From positions 1 through 64,000 of the IMG/VR virus record IMGVR_UViG_3300033182_000709: a DNA stretch of 64,000 nucleotides; one strand, written 5' to 3'. Below, piece by piece: positions 1 to 10,109 of this stretch. The translations under genes and the position numbers were made by a program. A model generated the notes under the pieces. That model was not told where the DNA came from. It saw nothing but the letters and a program-made list of their open reading frames with translations, and ran no database searches. Every line of letters starts with the position of its first letter. Within the stretch, counting starts at the first letter, position 1. Source of the stretch: a virus.

Positions 1-1831
1 AACTAGATGCAGTTCCCTCATTAGAAATTGGACTATAACTTGATTGATAGTATAATCTTCCAGAAGGACCAACTGATGCTAGTTCTGTATCTGAACTATT
101 TCTCCACTCTTGTAGATTAGCACTTTGAGCAGCAGCACCTTCAACCTTTAGAACGACATCTGAAGAATTTTGAGGTATAATATGTAGAGTTGCATCTGGA
201 CTATTAGTAATGCCATCTACATCTCCAATACCCGCTCTTTGGGTTGACTGATTACCAGCATAAATGTTTCCAATACAAAGTTCATTATCGCCCTGACCTC
301 TAAACTGAGACAAGGTGCCGTAACCACCAACAGAACGAATAATAAGATTACCGCTACCATTAGCGTCAGTACTAGCGAATGGACACTGATCTCCAATGTA
401 AATGTTGTGTTCTGTAGTTGTAGAAAAAGAAGAAGTGTAGTGTGCCTGATAACCTATAATAACACTATTTGAAACCTTGTCGGCATCATAACCTGCTTCG
501 TGACCAATAACAACATTACTACCGATACTGGAGGTACTAGCGGTAGCCATCGCATTATTTCCAATAACAACATTCTTAGCAAATGCGTTTGTGCTAAAGT
601 CACCACCAGCAAAGTAACCTATCAAGATGTTATCGTCTGCGGTAGTCATTGACTCACCAGCAGAATAACCAATAGCAATGTTTCTATCGCCCTCGGTTAA
701 AATCTGTGCCGCATCAATACCAATCGCAGTATTAAATGTAGGAGTAGAGTTAACCATACCACCAAAGTTACCACCACCAATACAAAAGTTATTTTGATAC
801 CAATAGTTAGTAACCTGTGCTCCAGAGGTATCATCCACACTCTGCCTACCAATATCTAAAGTATTAGTAGAGGTATCATAGATAAACCTATCACTATCAG
901 TAGCGGTCGTAAATCCTCCAGCACCATCATTAATCTGAATCTGATTGACAGAACCACCGGGACTTCCACCTCCAGCACCAGCAGTACCAGAAATAATTAC
1001 AGTATTAGCATTTCTAGTAGTTGTAATAGAACCCTGACCAGTAAATGTAACAGTTGCACCATCGGTAATCGTAACAGAATCACCAGTCACAGACAAATCC
1101 CAACTAGTCATACCTCCACCAGCACCGCCAGTATATGCAATAGTCTGCCTATTACCATCTGGGAAGATAATTCCACTACTAAATCTACCAGTACCAAATA
1201 CATCCAATTGATACTGAGGTGTTCCAGTGCCAACTCCAACATATCTGCCAAACTCAATAAGTTGCACATCACCAGAAGCATCTGCCTCTATTAATGGTAA
1301 TCCAGCAATATCAGCAACACTAAAAATAACACCACTAGAAAGATTGTCCGTAATAGCAAATAATTGCCCCTCAGTCCCATCAAAAACAAGTGCTGAACCA
1401 GAACTGCTCGCACTTTGATAACTAGAAAGAATATTAAGAGTGATAGGAGTATCATTAGACCCTGAGCCTAGAAAATAAATCTGAGGGTCTTGTGTGGAGG
1501 ATTTGAGTTCAATATATTGGAAGTTTCCACTCCCACCAAAAACATTAAACTCCGTTCCATCAAGAGTTAGTCCAGAACCAGCAGTATAAGTAGTTCCACC
1601 CCCACCCCCACCAGAGGTAATCATTTCAGTCCCATCAGCAAACCTAATAGTATGAAATGTTCCAGTTCCAGAAACATCCAAAGTATATTGAGGACTAGAA
1701 GTATTTATTCCTAATCTTGTATTTCCTGTATCATATACAAAATCAGTGACTGATTCAAATACCTGATCTGAACCATTATTTCCAAATAATACAACACCAG
1801 ACGGATTTTTATCTTTTGGATTATATGCCAT
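1..1831 (-). CDS. Tail fibre / adhesin-like virion protein, 3' end outside window
   Basis: Reading the minus strand from the ATG at 1831 gives an uninterrupted frame of 610 codons that runs off the window edge. The product is rich in Gly, Ser, Thr and Asn. Its C-terminal part as visible has many IGxxAG-like units (IGYSAG, IGYFAG, IGNNAM, IGHEAG), which resemble the left-handed head repeats of trimeric adhesins and phage tail fibres. The N-terminal part has repeated segments with Gly-rich turns and the motif QYTLDVSGTG, repeated later as QYQLDVFGTG. It is the last gene seen in the leftward virion operon. It is probably a trimeric host-recognition fibre; the C-terminal chaperone or binding domain cannot be seen. 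There is no frameshift. Confidence 0.75.
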   Translation of the reverse strand, partial: MAYNPKDKNPSGVVLFGNNGSDQVFESVTDFVYDTGNTRLGINTSSPQYTLDVSGTGTFHTIRFADGTEMITSGGGGGGTTYTAGSGLTLDGTEFNVFGGSGNFQYIELKSSTQDPQIYFLGSGSNDTPITLNILSSYQSASSSGSALVFDGTEGQLFAITDNLSSGVIFSVADIAGLPLIEADASGDVQLIEFGRYVGVGTGTPQYQLDVFGTGRFSSGIIFPDGNRQTIAYTGGAGGGMTSWDLSVTGDSVTITDGATVTFTGQGSITTTRNANTVIISGTAGAGGGSPGGSVNQIQINDGAGGFTTATDSDRFIYDTSTNTLDIGRQSVDDTSGAQVTNYWYQNNFCIGGGNFGGMVNSTPTFNTAIGIDAAQILTEGDRNIAIGYSAGESMTTADDNILIGYFAGGDFSTNAFAKNVVIGNNAMATASTSSIGSNVVIGHEAGYDADKVSNSVIIGYQAHYTSSFSTTTEHNIYIGDQCPFASTDANGSGNLIIRSVGGYGTLSQFRGQGDNELCIGNIYAGNQSTQRAGIGDVDGITNSPDATLHIIPQNSSDVVLKVEGAAAQSANLQEWRNSSDTELASVGPSGRLYYQSSYSPISNEGTASS

Positions 1832-1855
1832 TCCTAATAGTCCCCATTAAAACTA

Positions 1856-2161
1856 TTAAAGTTGAGGATCAGTAATATCAAAGTCTACAGCACTAAGAGC
1901 AGCTTCTCTAGCAGCAGCAGCAGCAACTTTAGCATTGTGTGCTTTAACATTTTCAATTAACCATTCTCTGGTTTTTCTATTAACAAACTGTGCAATATTT
2001 TCAGGATTAGTAATAGTTTCAGGATTCGTATCTGGATCAACAGGTAATTGATCATCAAAATCTGGATTAGCAACTTCTGCCTGATATCTATATTGAGATC
2101 CAATTGCATTTAAAACTTCATTAATTTTATCGTCTGGAATTTCCACACAGAATTGTGCCAT
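1856..2161 (-). CDS. Small virion-operon protein of unknown function (101 aa)
   Basis: I place the start at the ATG at 2161 (MAQFCVEIPDD) because GGGAGAA lies 6-7 bases before it; a longer in-frame start five codons upstream would overlap that site. The protein begins with a short strand-like segment containing 'EIPDDKINEVLNAIG', then an Ala-rich helix. It lies between the capsid gene and the tail fibre gene, after a terminator hairpin. Its position suggests a small head-completion or tail-associated protein, but I do not recognise a family. Confidence 0.6.
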   Translation of the reverse strand: MAQFCVEIPDDKINEVLNAIGSQYRYQAEVANPDFDDQLPVDPDTNPETITNPENIAQFVNRKTREWLIENVKAHNAKVAAAAAREAALSAVDFDITDPQL

Positions 2162-2176
2162 AGTATATTCTCCCAT

Positions 2177-2212
2177 AAAAAAAGCCAGTGGCAGCGAGTG
2201 CCACCACCGGCT
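2177..2212 (-). terminator. Rho-independent terminator after the capsid gene
   Basis: On the minus strand AGCC(G)GTGG.CA and TGCCACTGGCT form a GC-rich stem followed by seven T. It lies just downstream of the major capsid gene and just before the Shine-Dalgarno of the next gene. It could reduce read-through after the most heavily expressed virion gene. Confidence 0.75.
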
Positions 2213-2234
2213 ATAAAATTTAAATCAGAAGATA

Positions 2235-3236
2235 TTAGAGAGCACCCAAAAGAGTTCTTCTAGTATCAAGAGCAGCAAAACCTTGCTCTGCCCAACCATA
2301 CATACCAGCACGACGCTGACGATGCAAGGTAGGATCTTCCCAAATCTGAACACCCTGACGAACTGGCATGACAAAGCTATCACGGTTAGTCAAATCAAGA
2401 CCAACAACGATTTCTTGCTTACCAGCAGGAAGAGTTCCAGAAAGATCATCAAGATAATAATCGTTATATTCTTGACCATCTCCAAGTTCATCTAGAACGT
2501 GAAGGTTAACGCCAAACATTCTTGCTAAGAGACCACCTTCTTGAGTGATGACTTCTCTGCGAGAAACTTCATCAAGCTCATCAACACCGAAGTTGCGAAT
2601 ATCTTCTTCAGCTTCTGGTGAGATGTAAAGGTCAGTCAATTGACCACGATTGATAGAACTTGAGTTACCACCACCATTTCTTCTCATGACAACCTTCATC
2701 AAAGAGACAAGTCTCTTGGAGAAAGTACCATTAGAAGCATCTGCATCGTAGATCAAAATGTTACGATCTGCACCAGCAGAAAGAAGTGTGTGCCAACCGT
2801 CATCATTCATCTTCTTAACAAAAGACTTCTGAAGAACTTCGGTTGCACGACCAACAACATCCCAACGTGCATCTCTAGCATACTTCAAAAGGAAGTCGAT
2901 AGAAGCACCGATGTCATAAGTTGGAACCATGACATAATCACCTTCAACATGACGCTCAGGAATGCGACCATGATTAGGAATGGTGTAAGCAACAAACTCA
3001 GACTCAGTGCCGGGAGCGAGGAAATCCAAAGGAAATTCGCTAGTAGCACCGGGAGCAAGTTGAATTGCTTCAAAAATACCACCAAGGATGTCACCATCCA
3101 TAACACCTTTTCTCAAAGGCAACTCAAGAGCCTTGGCAATTTCAGCCATAGCGGTCATAGACTCATTAGAATCATAAGAACCTGCTTTTGCAAGCAACTG
3201 ATTCATTTCATCTGTATATTCAAAATACTTACTCAT
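2235..3236 (-). CDS. Major capsid protein (HK97 fold)
   Basis: A 333-residue product in the canonical position after portal, protease/scaffold and decoration genes. The N-terminal 60 residues are helical, followed by 'GVMDGDILGGIFEAI' and the 'TIPNHGRIPERHVEGDYVMVPTYDIG' stretch that resembles the E-loop and P-domain start of HK97-type capsids. A Gly/Asn-rich turn (RRNGGGNSSS) and a C-terminal 'MYGWAEQGFAALDTRR' fit the A-domain and terminal strand of phage capsid proteins. Size is typical for the family. The start is supported by a Shine-Dalgarno (AGGGAGTG) upstream. Identification rests on synteny and motif look rather than on an alignment. Confidence 0.85.
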   Translation of the reverse strand: MSKYFEYTDEMNQLLAKAGSYDSNESMTAMAEIAKALELPLRKGVMDGDILGGIFEAIQLAPGATSEFPLDFLAPGTESEFVAYTIPNHGRIPERHVEGDYVMVPTYDIGASIDFLLKYARDARWDVVGRATEVLQKSFVKKMNDDGWHTLLSAGADRNILIYDADASNGTFSKRLVSLMKVVMRRNGGGNSSSINRGQLTDLYISPEAEEDIRNFGVDELDEVSRREVITQEGGLLARMFGVNLHVLDELGDGQEYNDYYLDDLSGTLPAGKQEIVVGLDLTNRDSFVMPVRQGVQIWEDPTLHRQRRAGMYGWAEQGFAALDTRRTLLGAL

Positions 3237-3259
3237 AAAAACACTCCCTATCTATTTAA

Positions 3260-3709
3260 TTATACAATATCAACTGCAATTTTAACATAACCATCAGCAT
3301 CAGCGGTAGAAAGGAATCTACCAACTTGATCACTAGCAGTACCAGTAGTAAACTGACCATTAGCATCAAAGTATGCCTGACCTCCAACAGTAATGGTGAT
3401 ACCAGCAGCAACTTGATCAGTAACAATTGTACCACGACGAAGCAAGAGAACCTTGCTACCAATTTGAACTTCGTCTTGCATATAATTTAAATGCTGACGG
3501 GTCAAATCAAGATTAACAACATCATTCAAAAGAACACCAGCAGGATCTTCATTAGTTGCAGTTGCAACTTGTACAGTAGCATTACTGTCATCCATTGCTG
3601 CTCCAGAACCACCAGTATTGTGGGTAACAATAAGACCCCTCTCAGCAGTTTCATTCATGAAAAATGAAAGGTCTGTCAAATGTTCTTGTCTATCAGGTCT
3701 AAGTGCCAT
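3260..3709 (-). CDS. Head decoration/stabilisation protein
   Basis: A 149-residue, mostly beta protein (repeated alternating hydrophobic strands, few charged helices) immediately upstream of the capsid gene in transcription. 'MALRPDRQEHLTDLSFFMNE' followed by Gly/Ala/Thr/Val-rich strands is the pattern of small capsid decoration proteins that sit between protease/scaffold and capsid genes. It has no membrane segments or signal peptide. The role is inferred from position and composition. Confidence 0.6.
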   Translation of the reverse strand: MALRPDRQEHLTDLSFFMNETAERGLIVTHNTGGSGAAMDDSNATVQVATATNEDPAGVLLNDVVNLDLTRQHLNYMQDEVQIGSKVLLLRRGTIVTDQVAAGITITVGGQAYFDANGQFTTGTASDQVGRFLSTADADGYVKIAVDIV

Positions 3710-3738
3710 ATTACTATTCTCCTAAGTAAAGGAATAAA

Positions 3739-5310
3739 CTATTTCTTTAAAACTTTTTGATTAACCCAATCGGTAAGATTGGAACGTAATGAAGCGACTG
3801 CTTCTTCTTCAACATCTTCAGATGCAACAGAAAGATTGACTTCTTCTTGAACCTCAGCAGTGTCAAGAACTTCTTCAGATGCTTCAGTAACTTCGGCTTC
3901 TACTTCTTCAGTAGCAGCTTCGGTCTCTTCAACTTCTTCGGCTTTAGCTTCGTCATCTTTCTTCTTCTTATCGTGATCTTCGCACATTGCCTCAGTATCT
4001 TCTTCAGCCTTGACTTTTCCACCTTTCATGTACTTCTTCATTGCTGAAACAAATACATCAAATTGATCGTCAGAAAGACCAGCGAACTCTTCAACCTGAG
4101 CAGATGCTTCGGCTTCTTCAAGACCAGCTTCAACTAATGAAGCCATTCTCTTTTCTTTCTTTTCTTTATCTTTCATTTCACCCATCATTGCTTCAGCTTC
4201 GTTTAACTTTTCAGTCAACTCAGCAACAGTAGCTTCGAGAGAAGCAACCTTCTCTTCTGCTGCATTGGAAACTGCAACGAAAGACTCTTTTTCAGTCTCA
4301 ACATTCTCCAAGCTTGCTTTAAGCTCTTCAATTTGAGCCTCATATTCTTTAACAGAAGCTTCTGACAACTTTTCAGTCAACTCTTTAACTTCTGCCTTAG
4401 AAGAGTCAAGAGCAACTTTCAAGTCAGCAACTTCTTTTTCTAAATAATCTGACATTTCACTCTCCTGTTTAGGTTCAGAGATAGGATTTTCAACAACATT
4501 ATTTGATACACCTTTTTTGTTGAAACATAAACCATCTATACAAGACGCTTTACTAAATGGAAAATCTCTATCCGAATTAAAAATAATACTATCAGGATTT
4601 GCTGGATTAGCAACAAAACCTTTTCCACTAAATGTAATGTTTCTTAATAACCTACCAACTTTGTGATCTTGGTAAACACCTTCACCACCATAAGCTCGTA
4701 AGTGTTGGGTTAAAAATGCAGTATTCTCACCTCTAGCAACTACATGGTATTCACCATTGGGTGATTCTACGGCATAATCAAATCCCTTGAAGATACACTC
4801 CATTGAAACACATTTTTGACCAGACTGAATCTCTCTAATCAGTTGTTCAGATCTAGCCTTGTATTCTGGATCTTGCCACTGTCTATAAATAACAGAAGCA
4901 ACTAATATATGATATACATCAGGTAAATCTTTATTTCCGATTTCACCATCTAGTAAATCAAAATTTTTATCAATAGGCCAGTTTCCAATAATGTTACCAA
5001 CGATAACTTTCTCATCATGCTCCAAGTTAGTTGGTTTATACATTGGGGTTTCTCTAGATGCCCATACTTCTTCTGGACTAAAAACATCATCATTCTTATT
5101 CCATGAAGTACTTACAAGAATAGAGTAAACCTTAAAAACATCATCGTCATCCGCAGATGCTTTTGCCACAATATCTTTTATATCAGTACTAAATGTGTTA
5201 CTAGAAGCAACATCATTATCTAACATAGTAGGCATAGTGTAAGCAATAGAAGCATTCGCTTTGATTTGTGTTTCTAAACCAGCATCTATTTCTGCTTGAT
5301 AAATTTTCAT
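3739..5310 (-). CDS. Head maturation protease fused to scaffold
   Basis: A 523-residue fusion. Residues 1-260 are a prohead-type serine protease: a His in 'NLEHDEKVIVGNI' (about residue 98) and a Ser in 'CVSMECIF' (about residue 168) match the His and Ser-Met-Glu signatures of T4 gp21-like enzymes. Residues 285-400 are a long Glu/Lys/Ala coiled coil, and 400-510 are extremely acidic, as expected for an internal scaffold removed during maturation. The C-terminal 15 residues are basic. The protein would assemble inside the procapsid, then cleave itself and capsid partners. It lies between portal and decoration genes. Confidence 0.85.
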   Translation of the reverse strand: MKIYQAEIDAGLETQIKANASIAYTMPTMLDNDVASSNTFSTDIKDIVAKASADDDDVFKVYSILVSTSWNKNDDVFSPEEVWASRETPMYKPTNLEHDEKVIVGNIIGNWPIDKNFDLLDGEIGNKDLPDVYHILVASVIYRQWQDPEYKARSEQLIREIQSGQKCVSMECIFKGFDYAVESPNGEYHVVARGENTAFLTQHLRAYGGEGVYQDHKVGRLLRNITFSGKGFVANPANPDSIIFNSDRDFPFSKASCIDGLCFNKKGVSNNVVENPISEPKQESEMSDYLEKEVADLKVALDSSKAEVKELTEKLSEASVKEYEAQIEELKASLENVETEKESFVAVSNAAEEKVASLEATVAELTEKLNEAEAMMGEMKDKEKKEKRMASLVEAGLEEAEASAQVEEFAGLSDDQFDVFVSAMKKYMKGGKVKAEEDTEAMCEDHDKKKKDDEAKAEEVEETEAATEEVEAEVTEASEEVLDTAEVQEEVNLSVASEDVEEEAVASLRSNLTDWVNQKVLKK

Positions 5311-5360
5311 ATTTACCTCATATAGTTATAGGTGTCTTACCTATCCTAAATTACACCATT

Positions 5361-7481
5361 TCATTTTGAAACATAAAAATCTGCATAAAAAGCGGCCCTT
5401 ATGTTTCTAATTTCTTCAATACTCAATTTTCTATCTAAAGAAGAAGAGGTATCATCAATCCAATCTTTACACTGTCTACTATGACTTTGAGTAAATGCTT
5501 TAGTCATAGCTTGACCCATATTTTCCAATGTCAAATCCGCAAATGGTTGCAAATTCATCAATATGTTAAACTTGACCTCTTCTGCATTTTCAAACTCTTC
5601 AGCAGTAAGACTTCTCATACTTCCTTTAGTATATTGTTCTAGAATCCCCGGATTCATAAACTCTGCAATTTTGTATTGTGCATCTCTAGCCCATGTTTGT
5701 ATAGATGCCTTTAATGCAGGTTTAAATGTTCTCTCTTGCCTTGGACCAGAATCAGTAGAGTTCTTTGGTCTACCTCTTTGACCAGTATCCGCATTCTCTT
5801 GTGGTCTACCCTGAACACCGCCTTGATTCTTTTGTCTTTGTTTGGCCTCTTTCTGTCTCATAGTTAAAACAGAATCTTCTCCCTTTTTCTTCTCATCTAA
5901 CACAAGACCAACTTCACTTGGAGATGTAAGACCAGTTTGTAATGTAATCTTTTTCATTTGGAAATCTTGATCTGCCTGATGGAAAGGACTAACCTTCTCA
6001 TCTTTTCTATTATTCTCATTAGTAGTTCTTCTAGTTTCCATATCAGGATTAGCCTTAATGTATCTCTGTAGATACTCATCACTAAGAATATTTCTATCTG
6101 CCATACTCAAAAGAATATTCATAACAGAAGCAGGATCTTCCAAATTCATATAATCAAATTCAACAACAGCAGGATATCTGAAACCCATAGATTTCTGAAC
6201 TACTTTAATTTGCTCTTCCCAGAAGTTAATAACAATACTTCTTACATAATTTAACCTCTCAGTTAAAGTTTTCAAAGAAATAAAGTTATTAGTAGTTCCA
6301 CTAGCACCAAATGTCCCTGTTAATGTTGGAGGAATACCAAGTGCTGCATAGATAGCCATAAGAGTTGGACGATACTTTTCTTCTCCCAAGAAAGACTGAA
6401 CATCAGTGCTTGTTTCGATTAATTCAATATCTGGACCCCAGATAATGTCCTTTGTGCCACCTTGAACATTAGCCCCAAGAATACTCTCCAAGGCACTAGA
6501 AGCTGCTTGCGTAGGAGCAAGCTTATGATCCAAACTGCCAAGTTTCCATACCCTAATTTTTGAGATAGCACCATCCAACGCTGCTTGATCAGCAAGTTTC
6601 AATTTCTCATACAACATCAAATCTCTAAAACAGGCATAAGTCATAGGATCTGCCCATGATTGCCAGTCATCTTTTTTATAGTAATAGACAAAAGTCTTAT
6701 CTGGATCTAAAGGAATAGGTTTATTTTCACTAATAGCCCTTTTTAATTCTTTAGGAATCTCAGAAAGAATCTTCTGCATTTCAATGCTTGGATTATTAGT
6801 CATCTTACTCATGTGCATACCATAAGTAGGAGGCACCTTAATAGCATACTTAGTTTTATCTGTTAATGATGCTAAAGGTCCACCAATGACTTCTACCAAC
6901 AATGGATCAAGGAAATTGTATTTCCAAGGTATTTCGTTTTTAGCGTACTGTATGTCCCCTCCTATGGGTTGCATATCGGGGGACGCTACAGCACGTTGCA
7001 TCTCCAACCGCTTCTTAGCATTAATCTTAGCGGTCTTTGATTTTATTACGACATTTGCTTCTCTAAATAATAAGTTACATAATCTCTCAGAAACAGCCTG
7101 TCCATCAATCCTATTAAACCAATCTTTATAGAAATTCTCTACCCTTTTGTTTCTATGAGCTAACCTAACACCCTGACAAGCAAAATCACCCATCAAATCA
7201 ATAGAGTTACGAATTAACCCAATTCTTCTATAAGAATGCCTTGCATATCCAATAACTTCTTTAGGATTTGTTGGAACCCTAGAATCTGGACGAAACCAAT
7301 CAAAGTCTTGTTGTCGTAAACCGGGACGACCACTTAAATCACCTGTAAGGTCAGAAAAGTCCCTACGATAAGAAGAATAACTTCCTTTAGAAACTTGATT
7401 AGTGATAGCCTCGCCATAATCAGCAAAAGCTTGTTCCATATCTTTTTCAGATGCCCAACTACGATATGCTGGATCAGACAT
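5361..7481 (-). CDS. Portal protein
   Basis: A 706-residue product directly after the large terminase in the leftward operon. The segment 'HSYRRIGLIRNSIDLMGDFACQGVRL' (residues about 83-109) matches the opening of portal proteins, and a glycine/threonine-rich 'GTFGASGTTNNFISLKT' region (about 385-405) followed by a long helix is like the portal clip/stem region. The C-terminal 180 residues are Gln/Arg-rich and helical. Length is at the upper end for portals. It would form the dodecameric DNA entry ring. Confidence 0.85.
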   Translation of the reverse strand: MSDPAYRSWASEKDMEQAFADYGEAITNQVSKGSYSSYRRDFSDLTGDLSGRPGLRQQDFDWFRPDSRVPTNPKEVIGYARHSYRRIGLIRNSIDLMGDFACQGVRLAHRNKRVENFYKDWFNRIDGQAVSERLCNLLFREANVVIKSKTAKINAKKRLEMQRAVASPDMQPIGGDIQYAKNEIPWKYNFLDPLLVEVIGGPLASLTDKTKYAIKVPPTYGMHMSKMTNNPSIEMQKILSEIPKELKRAISENKPIPLDPDKTFVYYYKKDDWQSWADPMTYACFRDLMLYEKLKLADQAALDGAISKIRVWKLGSLDHKLAPTQAASSALESILGANVQGGTKDIIWGPDIELIETSTDVQSFLGEEKYRPTLMAIYAALGIPPTLTGTFGASGTTNNFISLKTLTERLNYVRSIVINFWEEQIKVVQKSMGFRYPAVVEFDYMNLEDPASVMNILLSMADRNILSDEYLQRYIKANPDMETRRTTNENNRKDEKVSPFHQADQDFQMKKITLQTGLTSPSEVGLVLDEKKKGEDSVLTMRQKEAKQRQKNQGGVQGRPQENADTGQRGRPKNSTDSGPRQERTFKPALKASIQTWARDAQYKIAEFMNPGILEQYTKGSMRSLTAEEFENAEEVKFNILMNLQPFADLTLENMGQAMTKAFTQSHSRQCKDWIDDTSSSLDRKLSIEEIRNIRAAFYADFYVSK

Positions 7482-7546
7482 TAAGTTTACTCCTTAGAAG
7501 AATAATGGGTATTGCAATACTATTTATTATATACACCAATACCTAT

Positions 7547-9625
7547 TTATTGTCCATTATTTTTATTGACCATGAAGCATGTGCTGGGAGTATAAGAATT
7601 TGCCCACTCTGGGCCTACATACATGCGTCCATCACCTTTATCACCTCCACCTTGACCAATTAATCTACCAACATTTACATAAGTAGGAGCAGGAATAGCT
7701 CTTTGCATGGAACGTGCAATCATATTTGCAATAACTAATGCAGAATAACGGTCTTTTCTCATTCGACCTTTTTTACCTGTATCAAGTTTTATTTCTGGAG
7801 TATCAAACCTCTCTCTTCCATTAGCTGTAACACTCACAACCACTGTAGTAAGTTCAGTTTTAAGCTCTTCAATATCCATAACACAGTCTTCAAGAGTATC
7901 ATACAGCTTCAGTGCTGCTGAATCTCCATAAGTTTCTTTTAAACTCTTGAATTGCATTTTATCTTTTTCAGTCATAAGAGAAAGTGTTACAGTGTCAAAT
8001 CTAGGAAATAATAATACCTTATCTTCAATATCTTTACGAAGACCATGATTTGCTTTACTAGTCCATTCAGCACTTGCAAAATTTATATATTCTAGAATAT
8101 GATCTCCAGCAATATCATCGGTGGGTTTTTTCTTATTATCTTCAATTATGGGTAGGATTTTTCTCTCTCCGGGTTGCAGCTTATCTTCATCTGCTAAACC
8201 TTCTGCGATGGCAAAACCACCACCTTGGGAGTCAATACCAATCCTCGCACATGGGAAGACCCTCATAAGTTCACGAACCTTCCTAACGCAGAAACTATAA
8301 TAGTCACTAACATCGGTAAGTCCCATTCTCATTCGTGCTTGAAAATCTTTTTTGTTCGTAGTCCATGAATAAACAAGTCTGTGATGCTCTGGATGGAGTT
8401 CTATGATGATTAGAGCAAAGTTATCCTGTTCACTAGCAGGGTCAATCCCATAGACATACTGCCTATCCTGCTGCCCTCTGGTGGTAACATCAAAAACAGA
8501 AGGACAATATGAAGGCCACTCAGGTTTCTCTACATTTTTATTGTGTGCAGTTGCTGCTTCAATCAGACTTCTTCTAAAGAAACCTTGAGAATCGGTCGTG
8601 AAGCACGCACCATATTCCATTTGATAGATACCATTATGCATAGTTGCTCTGGCTCTTGTAACCTGTTGATCATCCATAAAGCCCTCTGGAATGAGTTCAT
8701 ATGGTATTCTCACTACTGAGAATTGTTTCCAATCTAATCTTTTCATATAATCTGGAACTTCACCACCTTCATCAGAATCTGCCATTCTGCGGAAGTCCCC
8801 TTTATTTTTTATTGTAGAACAATATTTCTTCCAGTAGTCTGCGAATGGTTCAAAGTCATAACCACACGTTCCCGCTAGAATAGATTGGTTCTGTTGTCTA
8901 TCTCTGTATTCATCTTCTTGATCTTCTGTCCATCTGCCTTCTGCTTGCATCTTTTTACGCTTCGCTGCTTTCTTTACATTATCTGTAGGTTTAGCAGACA
9001 CAGCAGCAAAACCAGCAACAACAGTCTCATAGATATCCACAGGAATAGAATTAAATTCGTCAGCAATAATTGTATGAGCACGAAGACCTCTAATCTTGCT
9101 TCCATCGCCAAGAGGCACTGCCATGGCCCAAGACTCATTAATCTTCATTTGGCACCTGTCAACGTCTCTACGAGGCCCAGAAGCATCAGAACAGATACTT
9201 TGTAAGAGTGGAGCATTTCTCCAGATTGTATCCATATATTCAAATATAACTTTGGACTGCCTAAAGGCAGAACCTACAATAACTATTTTAGTTCCCGGCA
9301 CTAATGCACAGCGTAAAATGCAGTAAACCGCTAGAAGGAATGATTTACCAAAACCACGACTGGCAATATACATAGGGAATGCCTTACCCCATAGTTCTCT
9401 TAATACAACAACCTGCTCTGGTAAGAGTTCTATATTTAATAGAGTTTTAGCGGTCCAGTAGAAATACTTAGGATCTTTCATGAGAGATAGAGCATATAGA
9501 TGTAAATTATCCCTTGCTTTCTGTGGTAATTCCTTGAAGGGATTTTTTAGACCCTTAACATCCTCAGAAGATAGGTTAAGGTATGCTAGGTCATCACTAT
9601 CTACATCATAGAACTTATTTGTCAT
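7547..9625 (-). CDS. Terminase large subunit
   Basis: A 692-residue DNA-packaging motor. The N-terminal ATPase has a Walker A-like 'ASRGFGKS' (about residues 88-95) and Walker B 'IIADEF' (about 186-191). The C-terminal nuclease domain has Asp in 'YGIDPASEQD' and 'RIGIDSQGGG', which fit the RNase H-like metal-binding acids. The start overlaps the end of the ERCC4 nuclease gene by 11 bases, so the two are translationally coupled. Upstream HNH and small-terminase candidates complete a packaging block. Confidence 0.95.
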   Translation of the reverse strand: MTNKFYDVDSDDLAYLNLSSEDVKGLKNPFKELPQKARDNLHLYALSLMKDPKYFYWTAKTLLNIELLPEQVVVLRELWGKAFPMYIASRGFGKSFLLAVYCILRCALVPGTKIVIVGSAFRQSKVIFEYMDTIWRNAPLLQSICSDASGPRRDVDRCQMKINESWAMAVPLGDGSKIRGLRAHTIIADEFNSIPVDIYETVVAGFAAVSAKPTDNVKKAAKRKKMQAEGRWTEDQEDEYRDRQQNQSILAGTCGYDFEPFADYWKKYCSTIKNKGDFRRMADSDEGGEVPDYMKRLDWKQFSVVRIPYELIPEGFMDDQQVTRARATMHNGIYQMEYGACFTTDSQGFFRRSLIEAATAHNKNVEKPEWPSYCPSVFDVTTRGQQDRQYVYGIDPASEQDNFALIIIELHPEHHRLVYSWTTNKKDFQARMRMGLTDVSDYYSFCVRKVRELMRVFPCARIGIDSQGGGFAIAEGLADEDKLQPGERKILPIIEDNKKKPTDDIAGDHILEYINFASAEWTSKANHGLRKDIEDKVLLFPRFDTVTLSLMTEKDKMQFKSLKETYGDSAALKLYDTLEDCVMDIEELKTELTTVVVSVTANGRERFDTPEIKLDTGKKGRMRKDRYSALVIANMIARSMQRAIPAPTYVNVGRLIGQGGGDKGDGRMYVGPEWANSYTPSTCFMVNKNNGQ

Positions 9626-10109
9626 TATAATAATCCCATACTGATCTCATAATTCGGAATGCCATACGCTGTGCTCGTTCGCTATCTCCTGCTGCTATGA
9701 CATGAACACCTTTGTCTATTCTTAAAGTACTAAGCAAGGACATTATATAGTTTCCTTTAATCCGAATTTTACTTCTTATCTTTTTATCCTTTATCGGGTC
9801 TTTACTAAATATAACTCCATCAGGATATCTTTCTATATCTAACCATGTAAATTCTAATATAAGGAACTTATGTGGGAATGTTTCCATTCTGTCCATTTCT
9901 TTCCAAAATCTTTTCTCAGAGCAGTTACCAGCAAGTTCAGATACGGATTCTTTACGTTCTATACAAAGAAGATGTTCCATATCCTCTATGGTATAGTCAC
10001 CTATATGAACTTTGGCCTTGGTGGTGCCTGAGCAGTATTGGTCCTCCTCAAACCACCAACCATGACCTTCTTTCTCTCTCGTATCTTTTATTATATGAAA
10101 CTTACTCAT
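9615..10109 (-). CDS. ERCC4-family nuclease
   Basis: 164 residues with the XPF/ERCC4 nuclease signature in order: 'KDTREKEG' near residue 8, 'GDYTIED' near 38 and 'CIERKESVSEL' near 50. These supply the metal-binding acids and Lys of a structure-specific endonuclease. It has no helix-hairpin-helix tail, so it is a stand-alone catalytic domain. Next to terminase it may trim or debranch DNA before packaging; that role is inferred. Confidence 0.85.
   Translation of the reverse strand: MSKFHIIKDTREKEGHGWWFEEDQYCSGTTKAKVHIGDYTIEDMEHLLCIERKESVSELAGNCSEKRFWKEMDRMETFPHKFLILEFTWLDIERYPDGVIFSKDPIKDKKIRSKIRIKGNYIMSLLSTLRIDKGVHVIAAGDSERAQRMAFRIMRSVWDYYNDK

Noticed and set aside
1227-1418. Plus-strand 63-codon frame
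   Set aside because: Lies wholly inside the tail fibre frame and has no ribosome site.
2790-3290. 166-codon plus-strand frame within the capsid gene
   Set aside because: It is the shadow of the capsid gene on the other strand; composition is Ile/Asn-rich with no Shine-Dalgarno, while the minus frame has capsid features and operon context.
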